Assembly: GCF_016612535.1 (NCBI RefSeq)
Contig: NZ_JAENXS010000002.1
Location: 2,728,001-2,792,000 of the forward strand
Source of the DNA: Bradyrhizobium diazoefficiens
Lineage (GTDB): Bacteria > Pseudomonadota > Alphaproteobacteria > Rhizobiales > Xanthobacteraceae
Direction: 5' to 3'
Length of the DNA stretch: 64,000 bases
Shown: positions 26,441 to 36,793 of the stretch, one piece after another
Layout of the letters: every line of letters begins with the position of its first letter
Position numbering within the stretch: position 1 is the stretch's first letter
Notes under the pieces: generated by a model
Seen by the model: only the letters and a program-made list of their open reading frames with translations
Told to the model about the DNA's origin: nothing
Databases searched by the model: none
Program-made: the position numbers and the translations under genes

Positions 26441-26477
26441 ATCCAGCCCCTATCCCGGTCTCGCCCGAGACCCCGTT

Positions 26478-26942
26478 TCAATTCAGAACGCGTTCCATAT
26501 TGGGAACGATGACGAATTCCTCACGCCATTTCGCGATGAAGCGAATGAACTCCGGCTTCCAATGCATGCCGACGCGCGGCGTCTGCTGCACGTCGGTCTG
26601 CGAGATTTCCGTGACCTCATAGACCTTGTCGGCAGTGACGCCGACCAGCACCGGCTCGTTGTCGAGCTCGATCTCGATCACGACGATGCGCGTATCGGCG
26701 GACTCTTCCGGCTGCGGCATGCCGAAACGGATGCGCAGGTCGGCAAGCGGGATCACGTTGCCGCGAACGTTGATCACGCTCGGAACGAACGAGCGCGCGC
26801 CCGCGACTTTGGTGACCGGCACGGGATCGATGATCTCGCGCACGAGGCCGGCATCGAGCGCAAATTTCTCCTCGCCGAGGCCGATCATGACGACCTGCAT
26901 CGCGCCGGCACGATGGTCGCCCGCCAAACCTTCGTCCATCAC
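26478..26942 (-). CDS. cheW: Chemotaxis adaptor CheW (second copy)
   Basis: A 154-residue CheW immediately downstream of cheA. Family blocks are VVMIGLGEEKFALDAGLVRE, IDPVPVTKVAGARSF, NVRGNVIPLADLRIRFG and GVTADKVYEVTEI. The ATG at 26942 overlaps the cheA stop (ATGA), a translational coupling that keeps CheA and CheW in step. The N-terminus (MMDEGLAGDHRAGAMQ) is longer than in the first CheW. Confidence 0.93.
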   Translation of the reverse strand: MMDEGLAGDHRAGAMQVVMIGLGEEKFALDAGLVREIIDPVPVTKVAGARSFVPSVINVRGNVIPLADLRIRFGMPQPEESADTRIVVIEIELDNEPVLVGVTADKVYEVTEISQTDVQQTPRVGMHWKPEFIRFIAKWREEFVIVPNMERVLN

Positions 26943-29002
26943 GCCGCCTCGCTGATGTGCTGTTTCTCGACCTTCGACTGCGCCATCGTGACGAGTTGGG
27001 CGACGTCGAGGATCAGCGCCGCCGTGCCGTCACCCAGGATGGTCGCGCCGGAGAAGATCGTCACGTCCGAATGCAGCTTGGAGAGCGACTTGATCACGGT
27101 CTGATGGTTGCCAATGATCTGGTCGGCGACGAGACCGACGTGGGTCTCGCCGGTCGAGATGATGATCGTTTTCTGGTGGCGGTCGGGCGCGCCCGATGCG
27201 GTCATGATGTCGCGCAGGCGAAGGAACGGCACGAGATTGCCGCGCACGTTGAGGAAATTGCGGCCGCGCGAGCGCTCGTCCTCGGCGGTCAGCTCGATGC
27301 ATTCCTCCACCGCCGACAGCGGGATGATGTAGCGGCCCTCGCCAACACGAATGAGGAGGCCTTCGATGATCGCAAGCGTCAGCGGCAGGCGCAGCGTCAC
27401 GGTCGTGCCCTGGCCCGGCCGCGTCGACAGATCGATCGAACCACGCATGTTCTCGATGGTGCGCTTGACGACGTCCATGCCGACGCCACGGCCCGACAGT
27501 GCCGAGATGGTCTGCGCGGTCGAGAAGCCCGGATGGAACAGGAACTGGTGGATCTCGTGATCGGAGAGCACGGCGCCGGCGGCGATCAGGCCCTGCTCTT
27601 CGGCTTTAGCGCGGATGCGGGCAGTGTTGAGGCCGCCACCATTGTCTTTCACGGTGACGAGCACCTGCGCGCCGGAATGCACGGCCGCGAGTTCGATCCG
27701 GCCCTGCTCGGTCTTGCCGTTGGCGGAACGGGTCGCAGTGTCCTCGATGCCGTGGTCGATGGCGTTGCGGATCAGGTGCACCAGCGGATCGGCCAGGCAC
27801 TCGATCATGGTCTTGTCGAGCTCGGTGTCCTCGCCCGTGGTGACGAACTCGACCGGCTTCGACAGGTCACGCGACAGATCATGAATGAGGCGGCGGAAGC
27901 GGCCGAACAACGATCCGATCGGCACCATGCGGGCGCCCATCGTGGTGTCACGCAGACTGGAAGCGAGGCGCTCGATTTCTTCTGCGATCAGCTTGATCGA
28001 GAGGTCGGAGCCGGTGGCGGCAAGCTGGGTCAGCCGCGCCTGCGCAATGACGAGCTCACCGACCCGGTCCATCAGTTCGTCGAGGCGCTCGGCCTGGACG
28101 CGGACCGTGGCGATGCCGCGATCGTCGCGCTTGGCTTCCGGCTTCGCTTCGGCTTTCGGCTCCGCCTTTGCGACGGACTGCTCAGCGACGGACGCGGCAA
28201 CGGCCTCAGCGACCACCGCGGGCATTTCGGCGGCGGGAGCCGGCTCCTCGTCGAGGAGCTGGAACAGCGGCGCCGGCGCGGGTGCTTCGACATGCGCCAG
28301 CGGCGAGAGCGTCAGCTTCATCTCGTCCGAGACGAACATGAAGACATCGTCGATCGCGTCCTTGTCGCAGGCCGCGTGCAGCTTGACGTCCCATTTCAGA
28401 TAGCAGTCTTCCGGGTCCATCTCGTCGAGGAACGGGATACCGTCGGTCACAGGCACGACGAAGCAGGGACCGAGCTTGCAGAGATCTTCGAGCAGATCGA
28501 GCGGGTTCGAGCCGTTGCGCAGGATGTGGGATTCGAATTCCAGGTAAAGATGCCAGCCGGCCTGCTTGCTCTCGACGGGCGCGAGCGGCGGCGCTTCAAT
28601 GGTCTCGGCGACCGGAGCGGCAGGCTGATCCGACGACACGAAGCGCTTGAGGTCGTCGAGGATGGCTTCGCCGATAATATCGTCGGTCGACTGGGGATCC
28701 TCGATCAGCGCCCGGATATAATCCTTGGCGGCAAGCGCGACCGAGATCAGTTCCTGGGTCGGCTTGATCTCGCCCTTGCGAACGCGGTCGAAGGCGGTCT
28801 CGAATTCGTGGGTGAAGGAGGCGACCTTGTCGAAGCCGAACATCGCGCCCGAGCCCTTGATCGTATGCAGGGCGCGGAAGGCGGAATCAACCAGATCGCG
28901 GTCGTCGGGACGCTGGCCGAGGTCGAGCAGGGCCCCTTCCAGGACCTCGAACAGCTCGCTGGCCTCCTGGCGAAAGACCTCGGTCGGGTCCATCACGTTC
29001 AT
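26939..29002 (-). CDS. cheA: Chemotaxis histidine kinase CheA
   Basis: Signal-transducing kinase. From ATG 29002, which overlaps the cheY stop (ATGA), it is 687 residues; a longer frame to 29065 has no support. The Hpt domain carries the phosphorylated His in ALHTIKGSGAMFGF (His 46). A P2-like region and a long Ala/Pro/Lys-rich linker (about 260-310) follow, then the dimerisation helix (DRVGELVIAQARL), the ATP-binding N-box (DPLVHLIRNAIDHGIED), the G boxes (VKDNGGGLN, GRGVGMDVVKR, GQGTTVTLRLPL) and a C-terminal CheW-like domain (LADQIIGNHQTVIKSLS). All catalytic blocks look intact. Confidence 0.96.
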   Translation of the reverse strand: MNVMDPTEVFRQEASELFEVLEGALLDLGQRPDDRDLVDSAFRALHTIKGSGAMFGFDKVASFTHEFETAFDRVRKGEIKPTQELISVALAAKDYIRALIEDPQSTDDIIGEAILDDLKRFVSSDQPAAPVAETIEAPPLAPVESKQAGWHLYLEFESHILRNGSNPLDLLEDLCKLGPCFVVPVTDGIPFLDEMDPEDCYLKWDVKLHAACDKDAIDDVFMFVSDEMKLTLSPLAHVEAPAPAPLFQLLDEEPAPAAEMPAVVAEAVAASVAEQSVAKAEPKAEAKPEAKRDDRGIATVRVQAERLDELMDRVGELVIAQARLTQLAATGSDLSIKLIAEEIERLASSLRDTTMGARMVPIGSLFGRFRRLIHDLSRDLSKPVEFVTTGEDTELDKTMIECLADPLVHLIRNAIDHGIEDTATRSANGKTEQGRIELAAVHSGAQVLVTVKDNGGGLNTARIRAKAEEQGLIAAGAVLSDHEIHQFLFHPGFSTAQTISALSGRGVGMDVVKRTIENMRGSIDLSTRPGQGTTVTLRLPLTLAIIEGLLIRVGEGRYIIPLSAVEECIELTAEDERSRGRNFLNVRGNLVPFLRLRDIMTASGAPDRHQKTIIISTGETHVGLVADQIIGNHQTVIKSLSKLHSDVTIFSGATILGDGTAALILDVAQLVTMAQSKVEKQHISEAA

Positions 29003-29364
29003 GCGCGCACCAGTTTTGCGACGACGGCAAGCAACTGCTCGGGCTTGAACGGCTTGGTGATCCACCCCGTGGCGCCGGCGCTCTTCGCCTCCTGCTTCAC
29101 CGTGTCATTGGATTCGGTGGTCAGGAATACGATCGGCATGCCGACCGCGCTCGGCAGCTTGCGCAGCGCCCTGATCAGCTCCAGCCCGTTCATGACGGGC
29201 ATATTGAGGTCGGTGATGACGAGGTCGAGCTTGCCGGCCTGCGCCTTGGCGAGGCCTTGCGCGCCGTCACCGGCCTCGATCACGCTGTGACCGGCCGGCT
29301 CGAGCACGACCTTGATCATCTGCCGGATGCTGGGGGAATCGTCGACCGTGAGAATCGTGGCCAT
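28999..29364 (-). CDS. cheY: Single-domain response regulator CheY
   Basis: A 121-residue receiver. Acidic pocket in LTVDDSPS, phospho-acceptor Asp 52 in VITDLNMPVMNG, the Thr of LTTES and the Lys of ITKPFKPEQLL are all present. It overlaps the upstream STAS gene by one base (TAATG) and cheA by four (ATGA), so the three are co-translated. With no flagellar genes here, its target is unknown. Confidence 0.95.
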   Translation of the reverse strand: MATILTVDDSPSIRQMIKVVLEPAGHSVIEAGDGAQGLAKAQAGKLDLVITDLNMPVMNGLELIRALRKLPSAVGMPIVFLTTESNDTVKQEAKSAGATGWITKPFKPEQLLAVVAKLVRA

Positions 29365-29687
29365 TAGATGCCATCTTTCTTTTGCGGAAAGTGCTGATCG
29401 ATCATCGCGTCGCTGGCGAAGCCGGCGCGGCGAAAGGTGTTGCGCAGAGATTGCGAAAAAGAGGTCAGGACCACCGGGCGGCCTTGGGCATCACCGGTCT
29501 TGGCAGCCGACAGCAGCAGCTGGATCGAGGTCACGTCGGCCTTGTCGACGCTGGAGCAGTCGATCTCGAGCCGATCCTGCCGGCCGAAGGCCTCGCGGAT
29601 CAGATCATAGACGCTGCGGATCGCAGCGATGCTGCAATCAGCGGGCAGCCGTAGGGACCACTTCGGCTCAGTTACATCAGACGACAT
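29364..29687 (-). CDS. STAS-domain protein, first gene of the che operon
   Basis: A 107-residue STAS (anti-anti-sigma-like) domain protein: LRLPADCSIAAIRSVYDLIR, the LEIDCSSVDKADVTSIQLLL segment holding the region where antagonists carry their phosphorylatable Ser, and PVVLTSFSQSLRNTFRR. It starts the operon and overlaps cheY by one base. STAS proteins in chemotaxis-type operons are known from other bacteria, but their partner is uncertain. The promoter must lie in 29688-29900. Confidence 0.85.
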   Translation of the reverse strand: MSSDVTEPKWSLRLPADCSIAAIRSVYDLIREAFGRQDRLEIDCSSVDKADVTSIQLLLSAAKTGDAQGRPVVLTSFSQSLRNTFRRAGFASDAMIDQHFPQKKDGI

Positions 29688-29973
29688 TCGTCCCCCAAAT
29701 TTCCCGTGATTCGCTGCACGTAGTGCGCGAATCCCGCGCGACGACTATTCGCGTGGGAGAGTATGCAAACTCCTAATGGGACTCCCCGTACAACTACGGG
29801 TCACAAACCGAAAAACTTCGCGTATGCATGCATCCACGCATAGCCCGCCCAAATCTCATGCGTTGGGCGCAACCTTGAGGCAGTTTGCCGCTGCAGGGAC
29901 GTTTGCTCCGCGTTAAATCGCGCGGGCTATTCGTTGAGGTCGTGCCTCGCCATCCGAACGAGTCCGGCCGCCG

Positions 29974-31128
29974 ATGCTGACCCAAGCGCTTCTGGTTGAC
30001 GACAGCCGCTCTGTCCTCAACTTCCTGAAACGTCATATCGAAGCGGAAGGCCTCGTCGAGGCCACCACCTTCCTCGATCCCGTCGAGGCGCTGGCTTGCG
30101 CACGCGCGCGCGTCTTCGACCTCGTGCTGGTCGACTACGAGATGCCGCACATGGACGGCATCAGCTTCATCCGCACTTTCCGCGCCCTGCCCGGCTGCGC
30201 CGATATCCCGATCGCGATGATCACGTCGCGGCAAACCGACGACATCAAGATGGAAGCGCTGCAGGCGGGTGCAACCGATTTCCTGCCGAAAGCGCCGCAA
30301 AGCGTCGAGATGTCGGTACGGCTGCGGAATTTAATTCAGCTTGGTGCAGCCGTGCGCAAGCTCAACGACCGCGCCGCGCATCTGGCCAGCGAAGTCGCCG
30401 CCGCAACGCGCAAGCTCGGCGAGCGCGAGGAGGAGATCATCCTGCGGCTCGCGCTCGCGGTCGAATACCGCGACAACGATACCGGCGAGCACACGCTGCG
30501 GGTCGCCCGCTACAGCCGCATCATCGCCGAGCAGCTCGGCCTCTCCGCCCGATTCTGCCGGGACATCTATCTCGCCGCGCCGCTGCACGACGTCGGCAAG
30601 GTCGCCATTCCCGACAATATCCTGCTCAAGCCCGGCCGGCTGACCGACGACGAGATGGCAGTGATCCGCACCCATGCAACGATCGGCGAGAAGATCCTGA
30701 CCGACTCCAGTTGCGAGCTGATCCAGCTCGGTGCGCAAATTGCGGCGGGCCATCACGAGCGCTGGGACGGCGCCGGCTATCCGAACGGCCTCAGGGCGGA
30801 CGAGATCCCGATCGCCGCGCGCGTGGTCGCGGTCGCCGACGTCTTCGACGCCCTGACGACGCGACGGCCATATAAAGAGCCGATGCCGCTGGACCTGGCG
30901 CGCGCCTATCTCATCGAAAACCAGGGACGGCAGTTCGACCCCGCCTGCGTCGAGGCCTTTCTGTCGCGCTGGGACGAGGTGGTGGAAATCGCCGGGCAGC
31001 GCGCAATGCCCCTGCAGAAATCCAAGGCTGCCCTCGCAGCCTCTATATTGGGAATGACCGGGAGCCATCCGGACCAGGATCGCGCGCCCGAAGCCGCCGC
31101 GGCCGTCCAACACCGCGCATCCGGATAA
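29974..31128 (+). CDS. HD-GYP response regulator (RpfG-like c-di-GMP phosphodiesterase)
   Basis: 384 residues: an N-terminal receiver (LLVDDSRS; phospho-acceptor Asp 54 in VLVDYEMPHMDG; TSRQ; LPKAP) joined by a coiled-coil linker (about 125-160) to an HD-GYP domain with HTLRVARYSR, LHDVGKVAIPDNILLKPGRL (HD), HATIGEKIL, the HHERWDGAGYPNGL loop (the GYP motif) and ADVFDALTTRRPYK. It is expected to hydrolyse cyclic di-GMP under phosphorylation control. It diverges from the che operon across about 290 bp and might receive phosphate from its CheA; that is inference. ATG 29974 is the first good start. Confidence 0.93.
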   Translation: MLTQALLVDDSRSVLNFLKRHIEAEGLVEATTFLDPVEALACARARVFDLVLVDYEMPHMDGISFIRTFRALPGCADIPIAMITSRQTDDIKMEALQAGATDFLPKAPQSVEMSVRLRNLIQLGAAVRKLNDRAAHLASEVAAATRKLGEREEEIILRLALAVEYRDNDTGEHTLRVARYSRIIAEQLGLSARFCRDIYLAAPLHDVGKVAIPDNILLKPGRLTDDEMAVIRTHATIGEKILTDSSCELIQLGAQIAAGHHERWDGAGYPNGLRADEIPIAARVVAVADVFDALTTRRPYKEPMPLDLARAYLIENQGRQFDPACVEAFLSRWDEVVEIAGQRAMPLQKSKAALAASILGMTGSHPDQDRAPEAAAAVQHRASG

Positions 31129-31200
31129 AGGTTTGCGGTAACGCCGTTTTCTGCCATCACGGGTTTGAACCTGTTCCCGCCAGGGTGCACCCACAACAAG

Positions 31201-31216
31201 AGTGATTCTGATCACA
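31201..31216. promoter_or_regulatory. CRP/FNR-type palindrome upstream of the cyclase operon
   Basis: The sequence AGTGATTCTGATCACA holds GTGA, a 6-base spacer and TCAC, the arms and spacing of a CRP-type site (31202-31205 and 31212-31215). It lies about 70 bp before the start codon of the FecR-like gene that is followed by an adenylate cyclase, so cAMP feedback is a natural idea. It does not match the FixK/FNR TTGAT-N4-ATCAA pattern well. Confidence 0.45.
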
Positions 31217-31284
31217 CTTGCCTGGAGTATCCGCTGCTAAGCTTGGGACTGGGACATGGATCAGTCGCGCATCGTTCGAACTGG

Positions 31285-31968
31285 ATGAGAAAACCCATGA
31301 GAAGCCTGATCGGCGCCATTGTCGGCGCGTTTTGCCTCGCGGCCCCCGCTGTTGCGGAGATGCCAGCCGCAATCGTCGAGGACGTGCAGGGCAAGGTCGA
31401 CGGTGTCGAATTCATGGACTATGTGGCGCCCGGCAAGATCATCAAGCTCGGCCCCAAGGCCGGCATCACACTCAGCTATCTCAAATCCTGCCTGCGCGAG
31501 ACCATCACCGAAGGCGTCGTGCTGGTCGGCGCGGAGCAGAGCACGGTACAGCTCGGCAACGTCCAGCGCGTCAAGGTGCCCTGCGACGCCAACGCGGCGC
31601 AGCTCTCCGAGCGCGAGGCGAACCAGAGCGCGGCGACCACCTTCCGCACCATGCGCAACGACGTCAAGAGCGGCGCACCGGCAAAGCTGCCGACGATCTA
31701 CGGCACAACGCCGCTGGTCCAGGCCAAGAGCGGCAGCACGCTGGTGATCGAACGTACCGACCATAAGGAGCCCACGATCAGCGTGCCGCTCAAGGGCGAC
31801 ACCATGATTGCCGGAAAGTTCTATGACTTTGCGAGAGCCGGAAAGTCGCTGACCCCGGGCGGCACCTATCTCGCGAAGCTCGGCACCAAGCGCTACGCCT
31901 TCCAGGTCGACGCCAGCGCCACTTCGTCGCCGACGCCGATTGTCGGCCGTCTGCTGCGGCTCGAATAG
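31285..31968 (+). CDS. Periplasmic FecR-like protein paired with the cyclase
   Basis: About 227 residues. A signal peptide (SLIGAIVGAFCLAAPAVAE) is followed by a short FecR-like beta fold (AAIVEDVQGKVDGVEFMDYV, APGKIIKLGPKAGITLSYLK) with a Cys pair (SCLRE ... VPCDAN) and a C-terminal part without known motifs (TISVPLKGDTMIAG). The start is ATG 31285 or 31297; the frame extends upstream but lacks a signal there. FecR-like proteins commonly precede CHASE2 cyclases and may feed the CHASE2 sensor; this pairing is from known neighbourhoods. Its stop is 20 bp before the cyclase start. Confidence 0.65.
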   Translation: MRKPMRSLIGAIVGAFCLAAPAVAEMPAAIVEDVQGKVDGVEFMDYVAPGKIIKLGPKAGITLSYLKSCLRETITEGVVLVGAEQSTVQLGNVQRVKVPCDANAAQLSEREANQSAATTFRTMRNDVKSGAPAKLPTIYGTTPLVQAKSGSTLVIERTDHKEPTISVPLKGDTMIAGKFYDFARAGKSLTPGGTYLAKLGTKRYAFQVDASATSSPTPIVGRLLRLE

Positions 31969-31987
31969 ACGGTCCGCGACGGCAGCG

Positions 31988-34138
31988 ATGCGGCGGATCG
32001 GCAGGCGGGACCTCGTTGCGGCGATCCTCATCGCGCTCGTTGCGGGCGCGGCTTTCACATCTCCGCCGCTCCAGAGACTGCAAGGCCTCTCGCTCGATAT
32101 TCTCACGGCTTTGCGCTGGAAGCTGATCGGCGACCGCCGCAATCCCGCGACGTCGCCGGTCGTCGTGGTGGCGATCGATGGCGAGACCTACGACACCCCG
32201 CCCTTCAAGGGATCGCCGACGCAGACCTGGACGCGCGAGATCGCTCGCGTGCTCGGCAGCATCACCGAGGGCGGCGCCAAGGTGATCGGCTTCGACGTGA
32301 TCTTTCCGAGCTCGATCGAGCAGTCGCAAATTCCCTTTGGCGACGCGTCGTTCGGCGCAAGAATAAAAGGCTTTGATCGCGATTATCTGATCGCGCTGCG
32401 GCAGATCTCCGACAGCGGCAAGCTGGTGCTCGGCGAGAGCCTGAGCAACGACCATCCGGACGTGCCCTACCCCGCGCAGCGGCTGGCGGTGAAAAACAAC
32501 GTTCGCGCCCTCAACGTCTATACCGATTCCGACGAGGTGATCCGGCGGATGCCGTTGAGCTTTGCTATCGATGCCAAACCGGTTCCCGCGATGGCAGTCG
32601 AACTCGCCGCGCGCGCACTCGGCGCACAGCTTGAGACCGCGCCCTCCGGTGCGACGGTGCTGTCCGGCTATCTCATCCCAGGCGCAGTGCTCAACACGAT
32701 GACGCTGAATTTTCGCGGGCTTGGCCGCGACATCCCGACGTATTCCTTCGCCGACCTGCACGCCTGCTCCGAGAAGGGCGATCGCGATTTTTTCCGCCGC
32801 GCGTTCGAAGGCAAAGTCGTGCTGCTCGGCACCATCCTCGATAAAGACGACCGCAAGCTGACGTCGATGCGGATATCGGGCAGCTATGACGGGACGCCGG
32901 CCGTGCGGTGCGCGCTGCCTGCCCCGCCACAAGCCGTGCGGTCGGCGCGCAGCGAAATCGCCGGCGTCTTCGTGCATGCAACGACCGTTCGAAATCTGAT
33001 GGAACGGGATGGCGTCACCGAACTCGGCTTTCCGGCGCGGACCCTGCTCGCGATCCTGTTCGCCGCTGCGGTCGGATGCGCGGCCTGCCTGCTGGCGCCG
33101 ACCGGCGCGATGCTCGCCTATCTCGCCCTGACGGCCGTCTATGCGACCGTCGCCATCGCGGTGTTCGTCCACGCACTCGCACTGCCCCTGACCGGGCCCG
33201 TGCTCGCGGGTCTCGCAGCACTCGCGCTGATGATCGGCTATCGCTTCGTCGTGGCCGACCGTGAGGAGCGCTTCCTGCGCAAGAGCTTTGCGCTCTATCT
33301 CGCGCCCGAAGTGATCGAAGGCATGGTCGCCTCCGGTAAGATGCCCGTGCTCGGCGGCGAGATACGCAACATCACCATGTTCTTCTCGGACCTGGCCGGC
33401 TTCTCCTCGATCGCCGAGAAGATGAGGCCAAGCGAGCTGGTCGCTTTGATGAACGACTATCTGTCCGCCATGACCGACATCATTGAAGGCCATGGCGGCT
33501 ATGTCGACAAATTTATCGGCGATTCCATCGTCGCGATGTTCGGTGCGCCGGCGGACGATCCTGATCATGCACGCAATGCGGTCGCCGCCGCGCTGCAATG
33601 CCGCGATCGGCTGGAGGAGCTGAACCACCGCCATCCTGCGTTCCAGGGCCGCGGCCTCGCCCATCGCATCGGGCTGAACAGCGGCGAGGCCGTGGTCGGC
33701 AATATCGGCTCGCACCGGCGCTTCAACTACACCGTGATGAGCGACACCGTAAACCTCGCCTCGCGGCTCGAAGGCGCCAACAAATATTTTGGCACAACCG
33801 TCATGGCCACGGAAATGACAGTCGCCGAGAGCCGTGGCGCCTACACCTGGCGCGAGCTGGACATGGTCAGGGTGCAGGGACGCGACGAGCCGATCAGGGT
33901 GTACGAGCCGCTCGCCGACAAGAACCAGGAGACGCAGGAGCAAGGCATCCGCGCGGCGACCTACGCCCGAGGACTGGCATGCTGGCGGGCACGCGATTTC
34001 GCGCAAGCCGCCGACCTGTTCGAAGGTGCCGCCGGCGACGATCCGCCGTCCAGATACTTTGGCAGACGCGCCCGCGCATTGGCGGACAATCCGCCGCCGG
34101 CCGACTGGACACCGGTGAATACGCTGGAAGGGAAGTAG
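31988..34138 (+). CDS. CHASE2-domain adenylate cyclase (class III)
   Basis: 716 residues. TM1 (about 7-27) is followed by an extracytoplasmic CHASE2 sensor (GDRRNPATSPVVVVAIDGET to about residue 340, with NNVRALNVYTDSDEVIRRMP), three transmembrane helices (about 350-420) and a class III cyclase domain: NITMFFSDLAGFSSIAEKM (first metal Asp), DKFIGDSIVAMFGAP (second metal Asp), HRIGLNSGEAVVGNIGS and MSDTVNLASRLEGANKYFG. Both catalytic aspartates and the transition-state region look complete. The ATG at 31988 was chosen because an earlier one at 31940 would overlap the preceding gene. A C-terminal tail (YARGLACWRARDFAQAADL) is TPR-like. Confidence 0.93.
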   Translation: MRRIGRRDLVAAILIALVAGAAFTSPPLQRLQGLSLDILTALRWKLIGDRRNPATSPVVVVAIDGETYDTPPFKGSPTQTWTREIARVLGSITEGGAKVIGFDVIFPSSIEQSQIPFGDASFGARIKGFDRDYLIALRQISDSGKLVLGESLSNDHPDVPYPAQRLAVKNNVRALNVYTDSDEVIRRMPLSFAIDAKPVPAMAVELAARALGAQLETAPSGATVLSGYLIPGAVLNTMTLNFRGLGRDIPTYSFADLHACSEKGDRDFFRRAFEGKVVLLGTILDKDDRKLTSMRISGSYDGTPAVRCALPAPPQAVRSARSEIAGVFVHATTVRNLMERDGVTELGFPARTLLAILFAAAVGCAACLLAPTGAMLAYLALTAVYATVAIAVFVHALALPLTGPVLAGLAALALMIGYRFVVADREERFLRKSFALYLAPEVIEGMVASGKMPVLGGEIRNITMFFSDLAGFSSIAEKMRPSELVALMNDYLSAMTDIIEGHGGYVDKFIGDSIVAMFGAPADDPDHARNAVAAALQCRDRLEELNHRHPAFQGRGLAHRIGLNSGEAVVGNIGSHRRFNYTVMSDTVNLASRLEGANKYFGTTVMATEMTVAESRGAYTWRELDMVRVQGRDEPIRVYEPLADKNQETQEQGIRAATYARGLACWRARDFAQAADLFEGAAGDDPPSRYFGRRARALADNPPPADWTPVNTLEGK

Positions 34139-34169
34139 CGGTCGAACTCACTCTTCCTTGGAGGAGAGT

Positions 34170-36292
<2,123 letters not shown>

Positions 36293-36313
36293 CGTCTCGA
36301 AGCGATTTGTGCC

Positions 36314-36700
36314 TTATTGGTGCGCTCTCTCCGCGGGCTCCGCCGGAGCTTCGTCGGGATGCCGCTTCTCGTAGTGCAGGAAAAGATCGAGCAGCGCCAG
36401 GAGCACGATGACGACGCCGAAGCCGATGCTCAGATGCATGGCCCGCGTGTGCGGAAATCCGAGCAGCCAAGGCGAAGTGATGAGCCAGACGCCCATCAAG
36501 ACGTTGATCCATTCCTCCCAGTCCCGGTAAGCGATGATGGCCGCCAGGGAGAGCACGACGATGATTGCGCTCGTGACCCAGAGGTCAATCTTGCCCTGGC
36601 TATTGGTTACCTTGAACAGCCATGGCGATATGAAGAGGACGGCGGCGAGAAGTAAATTATAGACATCAGGGACGGTTTCGCGCTCATGCAGCCTGCTCAT
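36314..36700 (-). CDS. SPW-repeat membrane protein
   Basis: A 128-residue membrane protein with two SPW repeats: VLFISPWLFKVTN (about 19-31) and WLITSPWLLGFPH (about 74-86), each at the start of a helix pair, four transmembrane segments in total. A charged His/Glu/Pro tail ends the protein. The family is widespread and its role unknown; it is often near stress genes. I chose ATG 36700 where the conserved part begins (MSRLHERETVPDVYN). Confidence 0.8.
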   Translation of the reverse strand: MSRLHERETVPDVYNLLLAAVLFISPWLFKVTNSQGKIDLWVTSAIIVVLSLAAIIAYRDWEEWINVLMGVWLITSPWLLGFPHTRAMHLSIGFGVVIVLLALLDLFLHYEKRHPDEAPAEPAERAHQ

Positions 36701-36793
36701 GACACACTCTCCGCAGGGACCTCTCGAGAGAAAGATCGGGAAGCGATTTGGTTCCAAACCGGCGGCGGTGTTCCGCCTAGACTTTGGTCTCAG

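Noticed and set aside
26957..29290. Very long plus-strand open frame (777 codons) opposite cheA/cheY
   Set aside because: It is the antisense of cheA and cheY, with His/Arg/Asp-rich, domain-less translation produced by GC-rich codon bias; the minus-strand genes have full family motifs.
31790..34006. 738-codon minus-strand frame opposite the adenylate cyclase
   Set aside because: Antisense of the CHASE2 cyclase; no domain signature and composition typical of shadow frames.
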